Below are positions 8,457 through 16,143 of a stretch of DNA of 36,948 bases, one piece after another. How positions within the stretch are numbered: the stretch's first letter is position 1; the number at the start of each line of letters is the position of its first letter. This stretch comes from a virus. The stretch covers positions 1 to 36,948 of IMG/VR virus record IMGVR_UViG_3300021961_000273. One strand, written 5' to 3'. Both the position numbers and the translations under genes were made by a program. The notes beneath the pieces are model-generated. The model worked only from the letters and a program-made list of their open reading frames with translations. It was not told where the DNA came from and ran no database searches.

Positions 8457-8504
8457 AATAGGACTACATAGTACAGATATTATTCTTTATCATCGTTATC
8501 GATA

Positions 8505-9461
8505 ATGACAGCATCTAAGAAATCTTCCCCTCGCGGAAAGATTGCCTTTACTAATGGCGGTCTTGGCCGAATGTTAAGCGCAATCCGTCCGCTGGAAAGA
8601 TTCATTCAAGCACATCCTGAGAATAGAGTTATGACAAACTCTAGTCTCGATTTTGTTTGGGGTAATAAAATCCTCCAACCAAAGTCATATCATTCGGAGA
8701 TGAAGAACATCTTCAATGATGTAATCAAAGATAGAGAATGGATCGAAGCAGAACCATATACTGATTGGGAATATTACAATCAGAAGATCAGTATTGGTCA
8801 GGCGTTTGACAAACATTGGAATGGAAAGTACTCTGATAATCCAGAAGACTATCGTCCAAACATTTTTTTGAATGAAGAAGAACTTGCTTTTGGTAAAGCA
8901 ATTATTAATGCTGCCGAAAAAGAACACGGTAACGAAAAAACTATAATCATTCAACCTTTTGGTAGAGGAGCCAGCAAGGAAGAAGACCTTGAGACGGTGA
9001 TCGACAAGACTGGTAGAAGTTTTCATTTTGATTTTTACTTAGAACTTGTCAAACAACTCAGAACAGAGTATAATGTGGTGTGCATGTCGGAATTTAAACC
9101 TCCGAATGATGCATTATCGATCTGTCCAAAGGATGTAGAGATTCGCCATTGGTTTGGTGCCATCTCTCAATGCGACTATTTCATTGGTTGCGACAGCTTG
9201 GGACAACATGCTGCATATGCATTCAACACTCCTGGTAGTGTGATTATTGGAAGTACTTTCCCCGTGAATATTTCTTACCCACACTACTTCAACACAATCA
9301 CAAAGAAAGACTTTGTACCTCAGTTTGATACTTTCCGTTTGAGTGGGTTTGGATCTTACGAAGCATCCTTCTACAACTCTGGTTGTATGATGTTTGATGA
9401 ACAGGAAACTGAGGAAATTATCGAAAACATTATCAAAGACATTGAGGAAAAGACTAAATGA
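8505..9461 (+). CDS. GT9/heptosyltransferase-like glycosyltransferase
   Basis: 318 residues. Residues 147-154 (IIIQPFGR) begin a second Rossmann half, and CDYFIGCDSLGQHAAYAFNT (223-242) followed by VIIGST matches the nucleotide-sugar side of family 9 glycosyltransferases (D-x-x-IG-x-DS-x-x-x-H-x-A). GGLGRMLSA near the N-terminus fits the usual GxGD-like loop. It would transfer a sugar, plausibly heptose given the HldD-like neighbour, to a cell-surface or virion acceptor. The start ATG is 48 bases after the upstream gene; its stop overlaps the next gene by 4 bases (ATGA). The fold assignment is fair; the acceptor is unknown. Confidence 0.6.
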   Translation: MTASKKSSPRGKIAFTNGGLGRMLSAIRPLERFIQAHPENRVMTNSSLDFVWGNKILQPKSYHSEMKNIFNDVIKDREWIEAEPYTDWEYYNQKISIGQAFDKHWNGKYSDNPEDYRPNIFLNEEELAFGKAIINAAEKEHGNEKTIIIQPFGRGASKEEDLETVIDKTGRSFHFDFYLELVKQLRTEYNVVCMSEFKPPNDALSICPKDVEIRHWFGAISQCDYFIGCDSLGQHAAYAFNTPGSVIIGSTFPVNISYPHYFNTITKKDFVPQFDTFRLSGFGSYEASFYNSGCMMFDEQETEEIIENIIKDIEEKTK

Positions 9462-11212
9462 GCGTTTGGATTGGTGCTGTAACTCGCGGTCACAATGGTT
9501 CCGCTTGTTTGCTTAAGGATGGTGAATTAGTATTCTATCTTGAGGAAGAAAGACTTACTAGGAGAAAGTATGATGGTGGTCCTATGGCTGGACTGCTGAA
9601 GATGAAAGAGTATACTGATAAACTTGACTGCCTTGTTGTAGCACACACTGATGCGCTTTCTAAGGCAGGAAAAGTTGATTGGTCTGGTGATGATTATATT
9701 ACTGCTCTTGCTAGAAAGGTTGGATTGATTGATAGGTATGGACCTAGCAGAGATCATCCTCAAGTTGTAGACGTTGGTATGATTCACCACGAAATGCACG
9801 CTGCTTGTGCCTTTTATAACTCTGGATTTGATTCCGCAGCCTGTCTGATTGTTGATGGTGCTGGAACTTTTGTTCCTCTTGGCGAAGATAATATTGGTTG
9901 GGAATTGGAAACTATTTTCCAAGCATCTTATCCTTCTAACTTTATCACCAAGTACAAACACATTGGTGTTCGTGGACCTGTGACTACCTATGAAAAGATC
10001 CAAGTTCCTCACGCTCATCGTGGACGTAGTGAAGATGAAGGTCTGCATGATGTGATCTTTACTGATCACCCTGGTATTACAAAGACTTATGAGGCCATGA
10101 CCGATTATCTTGGTTTTGGTTTTATTGAAGCAGGTAAAGCAATGGGAATGGCACCTTATGGAAAACCAAATTCGGAAATCCCACCAATCTTCTTGGGCCC
10201 TGAAGGGCGTAGATTTAGTAATAGAAATCTTTTCGTTCCTAATTATCCTAACGGTGCATACGTTGATAAAACTCTCTTCTCTTATCTGGATACAGATAGT
10301 TTGGATGTGCAAAAAGATTTTGCGTATGCTGTTCAAGAAGCAACTTCTGACGAAATGGTTCGCTTAATTCATAAGGCGATAGAGATCACTGGAGAAAAGA
10401 ATATTGTTATTGCTGGTGGTTATGGTTTGAATTGTGTTGCAAACTATAAGTATCGCGACCACCTTCCCGAAGGTGTTAATCTTTATTGTGAGGCTATTGC
10501 TCACGACGGCGGCACTTGTGTTGGCGCAGCAAAATACGTTTGGCATGAACATGAAAAGGATATGACTATTAGAAAGAGTGAAACCCTATACCTGGGCCCC
10601 GAACCTTCTTATAAAAATATTGAACTTAATGAAGGTGAAGAAATCCGTGACGTAACTCCCGATGAGATTATCGATCTCATTCAGGAAGAGAATATTGTCG
10701 CTCTGTATCAAGGTCGTTCTGAGGCTGGTCCTCGTGCTCTCGGTAACAGGAGTCTTCTCTTTGATCCTACTGTCAAAGATGGTAAGGATAAAGTGAACCG
10801 TATCAAGAAGCGTGAATGGTTCCGTCCTTTTGCTGGTACGATTCTTGCCGATCATGTTCATGAATGGTTTGATCTTCGTGGTATGGATGACACTCCCTTC
10901 ATGATGTATGCTGTCAATTCTGCTTCTGAAGAGAAGGCCGAACAGATTCCCAGCATCATGCACGTTGATAAGACTTGTCGAATTCAGACTGTGACTGAGG
11001 AACAGAATCCAAATTACTTCAATCTGATTAAGACTTTCTATGCACGGACTGGTGTACCAATTCTATTCAATACTTCTTTCAACCTTGGTGGTGAGCCTCT
11101 TGTAGAGACTGTAGAGGATGCTCTGTGGACTCTTAGGAACTCTGGTATCAATTATCTGTATCTTGCAGATCTTGGTAAGTTAGTAACGATTATGTCAAAT
11201 GACAGAGAGTAG
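9458..11212 (+). CDS. Carbamoyltransferase, NodU/CmcH family (full length)
   Basis: 584 residues, the usual family length. N-terminal domain: GHNGSACLL (11-19) and the His cluster HHEMHAACAFYNSGFD (110-125), which binds metal and supports carbamoyl-adenylate formation in this Kae1-like domain; GGYGLNCVAN follows near 325. C-terminal domain: GPRALGNRS near 424-432, FRPFAGTIL, and LFNTSFNLGGEPLVE. The family transfers carbamoyl from carbamoyl phosphate with ATP to hydroxyls of sugars or other small molecules. With the epimerase and glycosyltransferase upstream it probably carbamoylates a surface or virion glycan. It overlaps both neighbours (4 bases before, 14 after). Confidence 0.9.
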   Translation: MSVWIGAVTRGHNGSACLLKDGELVFYLEEERLTRRKYDGGPMAGLLKMKEYTDKLDCLVVAHTDALSKAGKVDWSGDDYITALARKVGLIDRYGPSRDHPQVVDVGMIHHEMHAACAFYNSGFDSAACLIVDGAGTFVPLGEDNIGWELETIFQASYPSNFITKYKHIGVRGPVTTYEKIQVPHAHRGRSEDEGLHDVIFTDHPGITKTYEAMTDYLGFGFIEAGKAMGMAPYGKPNSEIPPIFLGPEGRRFSNRNLFVPNYPNGAYVDKTLFSYLDTDSLDVQKDFAYAVQEATSDEMVRLIHKAIEITGEKNIVIAGGYGLNCVANYKYRDHLPEGVNLYCEAIAHDGGTCVGAAKYVWHEHEKDMTIRKSETLYLGPEPSYKNIELNEGEEIRDVTPDEIIDLIQEENIVALYQGRSEAGPRALGNRSLLFDPTVKDGKDKVNRIKKREWFRPFAGTILADHVHEWFDLRGMDDTPFMMYAVNSASEEKAEQIPSIMHVDKTCRIQTVTEEQNPNYFNLIKTFYARTGVPILFNTSFNLGGEPLVETVEDALWTLRNSGINYLYLADLGKLVTIMSNDRE

Positions 11213-12266
11213 AACTGTATTGGGAGTCAATCTTACTCATGATGCTGGTATATGTCAGGTAACAGACGGTAAGATTGACTGGTTCCTTTCAGAAGAGAGA
11301 GCAAGTAGATTCAAACATGATATTGATCCTACTTTTGTTCTAAATTATTTGGAAAAGGATACCAAAATTGATAAATGGGTTATCACTGGATTGCTGCACA
11401 AACCTTGGGAACCAACATACATTCGTGAATGGGCTGTTGAATTTGATTATAAGGTAGCAAAGTGGTATAAGAAACTTCATGCAAAACAAAACGATCATAT
11501 CAGTCGAATCATAACTACAGAGCATCATATTTTTCATGCTGCTGCTGGTTATTATAATTCTGGATTTGATGATGCAGTTGTTGTAGTTGCTGACGGAATG
11601 GGCAATCCATTAAAATATGATGATGATGAACCATCCTGTCATGAAGTTGAGAGTCTATATCATGTAAAGAATGGGGACTTCAAATGTATCTGGAAAAATG
11701 TTACACCAACTTTTGTTGATTGTGATCGTCCATATCCAAAATGTGATTGGATCAATCAAAATTCCGAGATCGGAATTGGAATGGTTTACTCAGCTATGTC
11801 AGTTTATCTTGGATTTGGTGAACTTGGATCTGGAATTCTTATGGGGTTGTCTGCCTATGGTAAACATGATCCAAACATAAAATCTTTTCTCATCAACCCT
11901 GGTGTAATTGATCAATCACTATTTCATAGAGTTCAACACGGTTCAAAGTTTATACCATATGAATATGTGAAATTTGAGGGTAAAGTTGAAGATATGACTC
12001 CAGAACATCCAAAGTTTCAACCCCTCGCTAATCTTGCCTGGAGGTTGCAGTTAGATTTTGAGATTTATATGACCCATCTTCTCAAGAGTGCCATCATCAA
12101 AACTGGTTGTAAAAACGTTGTATTGTCTGGTGGTTGTGCATTAAATTGTGTAGCCAACTATGAATATTTGAAACACCTTCCAGAAGGAACTGACTTGTAT
12201 GTTGAACCAGTTAGTGACGACTCTGGTATTCCAATTGGAGCTGCATATTTGGGGTATGAACTATGA
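11199..12266 (+). CDS. Carbamoyltransferase N-terminal domain only
   Basis: 355 residues related to the preceding gene: NLTHDAGICQV (11-21), EHHIFHAAAGYYNSGFDD (108-125) with His109, His110 and His113, LMGLSAYGKHDPN, and GGCALNCVANYEYLKHLPEG. The product stops just after DDSGIPIGAAYLG, where full-length enzymes enter the C-terminal domain carrying GPRALGNRS, which is absent. No frameshift remnant of that domain follows, because the next gene starts with an ATGA overlap. It therefore looks like a stable one-domain form that may act with the full-length enzyme. Whether it is catalytic alone is unknown. Confidence 0.85.
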   Translation: MTESRTVLGVNLTHDAGICQVTDGKIDWFLSEERASRFKHDIDPTFVLNYLEKDTKIDKWVITGLLHKPWEPTYIREWAVEFDYKVAKWYKKLHAKQNDHISRIITTEHHIFHAAAGYYNSGFDDAVVVVADGMGNPLKYDDDEPSCHEVESLYHVKNGDFKCIWKNVTPTFVDCDRPYPKCDWINQNSEIGIGMVYSAMSVYLGFGELGSGILMGLSAYGKHDPNIKSFLINPGVIDQSLFHRVQHGSKFIPYEYVKFEGKVEDMTPEHPKFQPLANLAWRLQLDFEIYMTHLLKSAIIKTGCKNVVLSGGCALNCVANYEYLKHLPEGTDLYVEPVSDDSGIPIGAAYLGYEL

Positions 12267-12982
12267 GTAATACTGAACTATGGAAACCTGAAAAACCTAG
12301 AACTCCTTTTGCACCAGATTTTCTTGTGCAAACATACAATGCAAAGCATGGCAGCGAAGATTTTAAGAAGAGACTCATTGAGTATTGCTTAAAGTGTGAA
12401 AAAATGCTTGAAAGTGAAGAGTTAGTAACTGATGTTGTTAAAAACACTGATGATCCATACGCATTCACTCAGCATTGGAAACAACATAACCTTTTAGATG
12501 ATAGTGGTGATAGATTGGATGGAAATCATCTAGAAAGATTTCCTAAAGACAATGTTCAGGAAGAATTATTTGCCATAATTCGTGAACATTATCTGAGATT
12601 CATTTATGATCTTGGATACGAACGTCGCAAGGTTTATATTCATACTTGGGCCAACTGTCTTAGATCTGGACAGTTTGTAAATAAACATTGTCATGTGTCT
12701 GGTCCAAATTCTTATCTAGCATGTACATATTATCCTCAATCATCTGATACTAGTCTATATCTAATGAATCCTTATGATGAGTCTGAGGCAAAGGAATTTA
12801 GAACAATTTCTGGTGGCATTGTTATGTGGCCTAGTTGGGTTTCTCACCTAACTAATAAAACAAATCATAATCTTAGAGTAAGTGTTGCAAGTGACATTGT
12901 AACCGAAGAAACAATGATTGCTAATCCTTGGAGACCACACATTCTCTTAGATGATCCTGCAACTATGACAGGTCTTCATTAA
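12263..12982 (+). CDS. 2OG-Fe(II) oxygenase-like protein (cupin-type)
   Basis: 239 residues. The C-terminal half matches the 2OG-FeII_Oxy_5-type double-stranded beta-helix: W129-A-N-C-L-R-S-GQFVNKHCH (His142, His144 candidate ligands), SGPNSYLACTYYP, then GGIVMWPSWVSH (His195) and NLRVSVASD (Arg205, expected 2-oxoglutarate contact). The first iron ligand pair appears as H-x-H rather than H-x-D. The ATGA overlap with the truncated carbamoyltransferase suggests coupled translation, so it may hydroxylate the same product. The family call is by motif; the substrate is unknown. Confidence 0.65.
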   Translation: MSNTELWKPEKPRTPFAPDFLVQTYNAKHGSEDFKKRLIEYCLKCEKMLESEELVTDVVKNTDDPYAFTQHWKQHNLLDDSGDRLDGNHLERFPKDNVQEELFAIIREHYLRFIYDLGYERRKVYIHTWANCLRSGQFVNKHCHVSGPNSYLACTYYPQSSDTSLYLMNPYDESEAKEFRTISGGIVMWPSWVSHLTNKTNHNLRVSVASDIVTEETMIANPWRPHILLDDPATMTGLH

Positions 12983-12999
12983 TCTATATAAAAGTACCG

Positions 13000-13248
13000 A
13001 TGTATGAAAACATGAACGCTATCATTTACTCAAAAGAGGATTGCAAACATTGCAAATTGATCAAGGAAGTCATGGACTTGACAAACATTGATCATGTGGT
13101 GTATACTCTTGGTGAGCACTTTGATAGATCTCAATTTAAAAGTGAGTTTGGCCCTGATGCAACTTTTCCTAGAGTCATCATTGATGGAGAGTTAATCGGA
13201 GGTGCTAAAGAAGCCATTGATTATATCAAGGCGAAGCAACTATGTTGA
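13000..13248 (+). CDS. grx: Glutaredoxin
   Basis: 82 residues, typical of phage glutaredoxins (T4 NrdC-like). The active site is C15-K-H-C18 after the first beta strand (AIIYSKEDC). The cis-Pro motif is TFPRVIIDGELIGG, which binds the thiol substrate. It would supply electrons to ribonucleotide reductase or reduce other disulphides in the infected cell. ATG at 13000 is used; a second Met four codons on (13012) could also serve. It sits alone between the oxygenase and small conserved phage genes. Confidence 0.9.
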   Translation: MYENMNAIIYSKEDCKHCKLIKEVMDLTNIDHVVYTLGEHFDRSQFKSEFGPDATFPRVIIDGELIGGAKEAIDYIKAKQLC

Positions 13249-13252
13249 TTTC

Positions 13253-13390
13253 ATGTCAATAAATAAAGGTGTTGATGCAATACTATCCGGGAGAAGAAAG
13301 CCTCGCATCATAGTAGATCGAACGTTTATTATCTTCGGAAGAGAGATCCGAATTTACATTTCCTACCAAAGGAAATACAAAAAGAGATAG
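13253..13390 (+). CDS. Small basic conserved-looking protein (45 aa)
   Basis: 45 residues from ATG 13253 (MSINKGVDAILSGRR...), strongly basic with a C-terminal IRIYISYQRKYKKR-like tail. A longer reading from 13202 would overlap glutaredoxin by 47 bases and is less likely. There is no clear ribosome site, and a late-promoter-like AATAAATA overlaps its first codons, so translation may be weak. The codon pattern and spacing to the GGAGG of the next gene suggest a real small phage gene. Function not recognised. Confidence 0.45.
   Translation: MSINKGVDAILSGRRKPRIIVDRTFIIFGREIRIYISYQRKYKKR
13258..13265 (+). promoter_or_regulatory. Possible late promoter AATAAATA
   Basis: AATAAATA fits the cyanophage NATAAATA late element. 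It lies inside the start of the 45-aa ORF and about 137 bases before the membrane protein at 13402. Because it overlaps coding sequence it may be chance. Confidence 0.35.
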
Positions 13391-13401
13391 GAGGTTGTCC
13401 G

Positions 13402-13629
13402 ATGTTAACAGCAGTAGTTGTAGTAATGACTACTTTCATGGTAATCGGAGGGTTATTGATGGGGGTTCTGATTGGATGGGTGTGGAAATCCCATGTAGAT
13501 TCCACAGCATACGAAGTTCAATCTGAAATGCACCCCGAGATGTTTGATCAGTATGGAAGACTTCTACCAGATGAGTTAATTGCTGTCAGATTTGAGACTG
13601 AAGACGATGATGATGAAGAGGAGGATTAA
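13402..13629 (+). CDS. Small single-pass membrane protein with acidic tail
   Basis: 75 residues, preceded by a strong GGAGG ribosome site 7 bases before the ATG. Residues 2-28 form one hydrophobic helix (VVVVMTTFMVIGGLLMGVLIGW), followed by a polar domain and a terminal run of Asp/Glu (DDDDEEED). Topology would be N-out/C-in by the positive K29 and H31. No catalytic motif is seen. Similar small membrane proteins occur in T4-like cyanophages, but I know no established function. Roles in lysis or in host membrane modification are possible but unsupported. Confidence 0.7.
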   Translation: MLTAVVVVMTTFMVIGGLLMGVLIGWVWKSHVDSTAYEVQSEMHPEMFDQYGRLLPDELIAVRFETEDDDDEEED

Positions 13630-13638
13630 TTTCTAATC

Positions 13639-14127
13639 ATGGCTACTAAAACAGTTTCTGTAAAGAAAGCGGAACCTACAAAATTACCGCCAAACCCTTT
13701 ACAGAGTGAAATTCTTGAACTTGTTTCAAAACAAAGAACAAAGGCAAAAAAAGTTGAAGTTCTGAAAGAGTATAGGAACCCTTGTCTGGTTTCTCTCCTC
13801 ATTTGGAACTTTGATGAATCCGTTCAGTCTGCTATTCCTGAAGGTGATGTGCCCTTTAAACAAAATGAAGAGACTCACCCTGTCGATGGTGTTAGCAGAC
13901 TCAATCAACATACAAAGAGACTTTACAACTTTGTTGTTGGCGGAAATTATGATCTGAATAGAACTCGTAGAGAAGCACTCTACATTGAATTGCTTGAGTC
14001 AATTCATCGTGATGAGGCCAAAGTTCTTAATCTTGTCAAAGATAAAAACTTACAGAGCGAGTATAAAATTGACAGAGAGATTGTTTCCGAAGCCTACCCG
14101 GATATTAAATGGGGTGGGAGGGTCTGA
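13639..14127 (+). CDS. Conserved phage protein, DUF6433-like
   Basis: 162 residues. After a Lys/Pro-rich N-terminus the protein is mostly helical, with KVEVLKEYRNPCLVSLLIWNF, IPEGDVPF, LYNFVVGGNYDLNRTRREALYIELLESIHRDEAKVL and a final YPDIKW. The pattern (stop the loss of a helix, P-x-G-x-x-P, then R-x-x-x-x-x-LLE-x-x-x-x-DEA-x-x-L) resembles the DUF6433 proteins common in T4-like phages of marine bacteria. Function unknown. It is followed, after one base, by the GTG-started gene at 14129, so the two are co-transcribed up to the terminator at 14449. Confidence 0.65.
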   Translation: MATKTVSVKKAEPTKLPPNPLQSEILELVSKQRTKAKKVEVLKEYRNPCLVSLLIWNFDESVQSAIPEGDVPFKQNEETHPVDGVSRLNQHTKRLYNFVVGGNYDLNRTRREALYIELLESIHRDEAKVLNLVKDKNLQSEYKIDREIVSEAYPDIKWGGRV

Positions 14128-14128
14128 A

Positions 14129-14437
14129 GTGACTGCTTGGACAAAATCTGAGATTGGCGATGCTCTTGCTACATATGGTTGCGAGATCATCGTTGCAGAT
14201 GGCACATGGGAGCAAGTCAATACTAAGGATGCTCCTAGAGATGCAAAAATCATTAAGTACAAAATTAATGGTGAAATGCATTATGATTTGACTAAACCAT
14301 CCAAGAATGTAAAACTCTTTGACCTGTATTGGGATAAGTTTAGAGAAGATTTTGTTGGTTGGGACTTTGGTAACGGAGGAGTCAATCCAAAGTCTTGGAG
14401 GTATCAACCAAAGACCTCAAAATCAAAATCAAAATAA
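14129..14437 (+). CDS. Conserved cyanophage hypothetical protein (GTG start)
   Basis: 102 residues. I chose GTG 14129 because GGGAGGGT lies 6-13 bases upstream and the previous stop is one base away; the frame extends further 5' but only as a shadow of the preceding gene. The protein is soluble and has VTAWTKSEIGDALATYG, IIVADGTWEQV, MHYDLTKPSKNVKLFDLYWDKFREDFVGWDFGNG-type blocks and a basic KSKSK end. The short alpha/beta layout has no catalytic signature. The gene ends 11 bases before a strong terminator. Function not recognised. Confidence 0.65.
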   Translation: MTAWTKSEIGDALATYGCEIIVADGTWEQVNTKDAPRDAKIIKYKINGEMHYDLTKPSKNVKLFDLYWDKFREDFVGWDFGNGGVNPKSWRYQPKTSKSKSK

Positions 14438-14448
14438 TATTCACAAAA

Positions 14449-14477
14449 AGCCCGAAAAAAAATTCGGGCTATTTTTT
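14449..14477 (+). terminator. Rho-independent terminator
   Basis: AGCCCGAA (14449-14456) pairs with TTCGGGCT (14463-14470) around a loop of six A, followed by ATTTTTT. The A-run on the left means it could also work in reverse. It ends the 13402-14437 operon. Confidence 0.9.
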
Positions 14478-14496
14478 CGTCTGTAGGGTCGATGTT

Positions 14497-15066
14497 ATGA
14501 TTGAAGAGTTATTTTCAACTCCACTATATGTTTCTGTTTTAAATGAGTTTGAAAGCATAAAAACAGAAATGTCGGAAGTTTTGCCGAATGTTGATTTTAT
14601 GCCAGGACGCAAATTATTGGCTGGAACCCATCTTTTATCAGATCCGTCTTTTAAGGAAGATTTGTTTGAAAGGTATGATTTGCCAAAACTTAAAGAAGAA
14701 CTAGATGTTCATATTCGCGAATATTGTAAGCATATTCAATATGAACCAAAAGAGTATGATTTGACCTCATGGTTGGCCCTATATCAAAAAGGACAATACG
14801 CTCAAATCCATGATCATGGAGATTCGGACATTTCTGGGGTGATATATTTCCAGACAAATGGAAATGATGGAAATATATTTTTTACTTCACCAAATCCACA
14901 CTTAAGAACGGCAAAGATCTTTCAGCATCTGCCTTCAATGACCTGGACGCATCAACCTGCAGTAGGTAAGGTGATACTGTTCCCAGGCTGGTTGCAGCAC
15001 GGTGTCATGACAAATGAGACAGATGGTATCAGAGTGAGTTTTTCGTTCAATGTCAAATTCAAATGA
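14497..15066 (+). CDS. 2OG-Fe(II) oxygenase, 2OG-FeII_Oxy_5-like
   Basis: 189 residues from ATG 14497, which gives the typical family start (M-I-E-E-LFSTPLY). The jelly-roll core has W92-x-x-x-YQKGQYAQIHDHGDSD with H105-D-H107, SGVIYFQ, and then VILFPGWLQHGV (His168) and IRVSFSFN (Arg179), the expected Fe ligands and 2-oxoglutarate-binding Arg. The gene starts 20 bases after a terminator and has its own expression unit. Such enzymes hydroxylate proteins, nucleic acids or small molecules; cyanophages often carry several. Substrate unknown. Confidence 0.8.
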   Translation: MIEELFSTPLYVSVLNEFESIKTEMSEVLPNVDFMPGRKLLAGTHLLSDPSFKEDLFERYDLPKLKEELDVHIREYCKHIQYEPKEYDLTSWLALYQKGQYAQIHDHGDSDISGVIYFQTNGNDGNIFFTSPNPHLRTAKIFQHLPSMTWTHQPAVGKVILFPGWLQHGVMTNETDGIRVSFSFNVKFK

Positions 15067-15068
15067 TG

Positions 15069-15077
15069 TGGTATAAT
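15069..15077 (+). promoter_or_regulatory. Extended -10 promoter before the Mom-like gene
   Basis: TGG-TATAAT forms an extended -10 element; no -35 is evident. The ATG at 15085 is only 8 bases after the hexamer, so the transcript would be leaderless or nearly so. The ATGTGGTA-N-AATAT context matches the element at 7589-7597. Confidence 0.4.
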
Positions 15078-15084
15078 ATGATGT

Positions 15085-15684
15085 ATGAAAGCAGATTACT
15101 CCATTGACCGAATCTCCAAAGAGGAAGCAAAGGGTCTGCTTCTACAGTATCACTATTTGAAGGACTTTTCTAAGGACTTTAAGTCTGGGTTCAATTATGG
15201 ACTTTTTAAGGATACTGATTGGGATTGTCCTCTTAGAGTAGGTGGGTGTCTTGGCACTTGCATATTCACGGGACTCCCTGTTCCAGAAATCGCAGTAGGA
15301 GCATTTGGACTACAACGACAAGAGCAGGAAGGTTTATTTGAACTTTCACGACTTTGCATTCACCCTGACACGCAGCAAGATGAATACAACATTACATCGT
15401 GGTTTGTATCGAGATGCATCAGACAACTCAGAAAAGATACACGGGTCAGAGCCATCATATCTTACGCTGATAGTTCTTTTCATGGCGGCACAATTTATCG
15501 CGCTTGTAACTTTAAATATTGCGGCCTTTCAGACACTAAAAAAGATTTCTACTATGCCGATGGAACCAAACATTCAAGAGGTAAAACCAAGGGGGTAGAT
15601 GGTGAGTGGCGTGATCGTTCTAGAAAGCATAGATACGTTATGATCTTCGACAAAAAACTTGAATTAAAATGGAAGACAGTTTAA
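15085..15684 (+). CDS. Mom-like DNA modification protein (GNAT-fold)
   Basis: 199 residues resembling phage Mu Mom and relatives: GAFGLQRQ strand, ELSRLCIHPD (86-95), Y-N-I-T-SWFVSR (101-110), and the hallmark SYADSSFHGGTIYRACNFKY (126-145) followed by CG. Mu Mom converts adenine in DNA to a carbamoylmethyl (acetamido) adenine, protecting phage DNA from restriction. The C-terminal KGVDGEWRDRSRKHRYVMIF is basic and may touch DNA. An extended -10 element precedes it. Chemistry in this phage is inferred; a different acyltransferase role is possible. Confidence 0.65.
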   Translation: MKADYSIDRISKEEAKGLLLQYHYLKDFSKDFKSGFNYGLFKDTDWDCPLRVGGCLGTCIFTGLPVPEIAVGAFGLQRQEQEGLFELSRLCIHPDTQQDEYNITSWFVSRCIRQLRKDTRVRAIISYADSSFHGGTIYRACNFKYCGLSDTKKDFYYADGTKHSRGKTKGVDGEWRDRSRKHRYVMIFDKKLELKWKTV

Positions 15685-15827
15685 AAATTACACAAAACGA
15701 AGATGGATCATTCGAGATGGACTGGGATCCACAAGACCCAAAATGGTCTTGGTTGAATGGGTTGACAACGGAACAGGTTACTCTTATAATGGAAGAAGCA
15801 ATCAAGGAGTATCTCAATGACCACTGA
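15669..15827 (+). CDS. Small acidic conserved-looking protein (52 aa)
   Basis: 52 residues starting inside the end of the Mom-like gene (16-base overlap). The sequence is acidic, with MEDSLKITQNEDGSFEMDWD, a P-K-W-SWLNGLT turn and a C-terminal helix EEAIKEYLND. The start of the next gene overlaps its last 11 bases, so it sits in a tight translationally coupled chain. No catalytic residues stand out. I believe similar small proteins occur in other T4-like cyanophages. Function unknown. Confidence 0.65.
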   Translation: MEDSLKITQNEDGSFEMDWDPQDPKWSWLNGLTTEQVTLIMEEAIKEYLNDH

Positions 15828-16143
15828 AGGCCGTCCAGTACTGAGTGATTTTTGTTACAAGAAATATACTCTGGAACATCTTGAAAATTGGGTTTTAGAT
15901 GCCCTCAGTTGTGATGATATTACTCCTAAAGAAGTCTATGAGACAATCGTAACGGCTGTAAGTGATAATGTTAAGCATCACAGGAAAGAGTTGGATAAAA
16001 GCGTTGGTCTCCTGTATCTCCTAAAAGGTCATCGTGACATTGAACTTGGTGTGGGTAATGATGAACCGTTTGATTCCTGTGATAGGGATGATACATCTAA
16101 AAAGTGCAAACAGCAGTGGGATGAATTTTGGGAGGCTCTGTAA
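15817..16143 (+). CDS. Conserved hypothetical phage protein (108 aa)
   Basis: 108 residues, helical and acidic, with YTLEHLENWVLDALSCDDITPKEVYETIV near the N-terminus and a helix-rich middle (KHHRKELDKSVGLLYLLKGH). It ends in KKCKQQWDEFWEAL. Neighbouring starts and stops overlap (11 bases upstream; the GTG of the next gene is adjacent downstream), so it is one link in a coupled series of small genes. No family function is recognised. Confidence 0.65.
   Translation: MTTEGRPVLSDFCYKKYTLEHLENWVLDALSCDDITPKEVYETIVTAVSDNVKHHRKELDKSVGLLYLLKGHRDIELGVGNDEPFDSCDRDDTSKKCKQQWDEFWEAL

Noticed and set aside
8451-8459. TG-T-TAGAAT extended -10 at the end of the HldD-like gene
   Set aside because: It overlaps the stop codon, has no -35, and the downstream gene can be read from the upstream promoter; too weak to list.
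9527-10336. Long minus-strand open frame opposite the carbamoyltransferase
   Set aside because: Composition (many Ile, Ser, Asn, Thr without domain pattern) is that of an antisense shadow of a strongly conserved gene.
11199-12266. Truncated carbamoyltransferase as a pseudogene
   Set aside because: The ends are clean, the His cluster is intact and both neighbours overlap in frame-coupled fashion; no remnant of the C-terminal domain follows.
13202-13390. Longer 62-residue reading of the small basic ORF
   Set aside because: The first 17 residues lie inside glutaredoxin with no ribosome site; the ATG at 13253 is preferred.
13985-14437. 150-residue reading of the gene at 14129
   Set aside because: The extra 48 residues are a frame shadow of the preceding gene; GTG 14129 has GGGAGGG upstream and sits one base after the previous stop.
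14395-15066. 223-residue reading of the oxygenase at 14497
   Set aside because: It would run through the terminator; the family N-terminus starts at ATG 14497.
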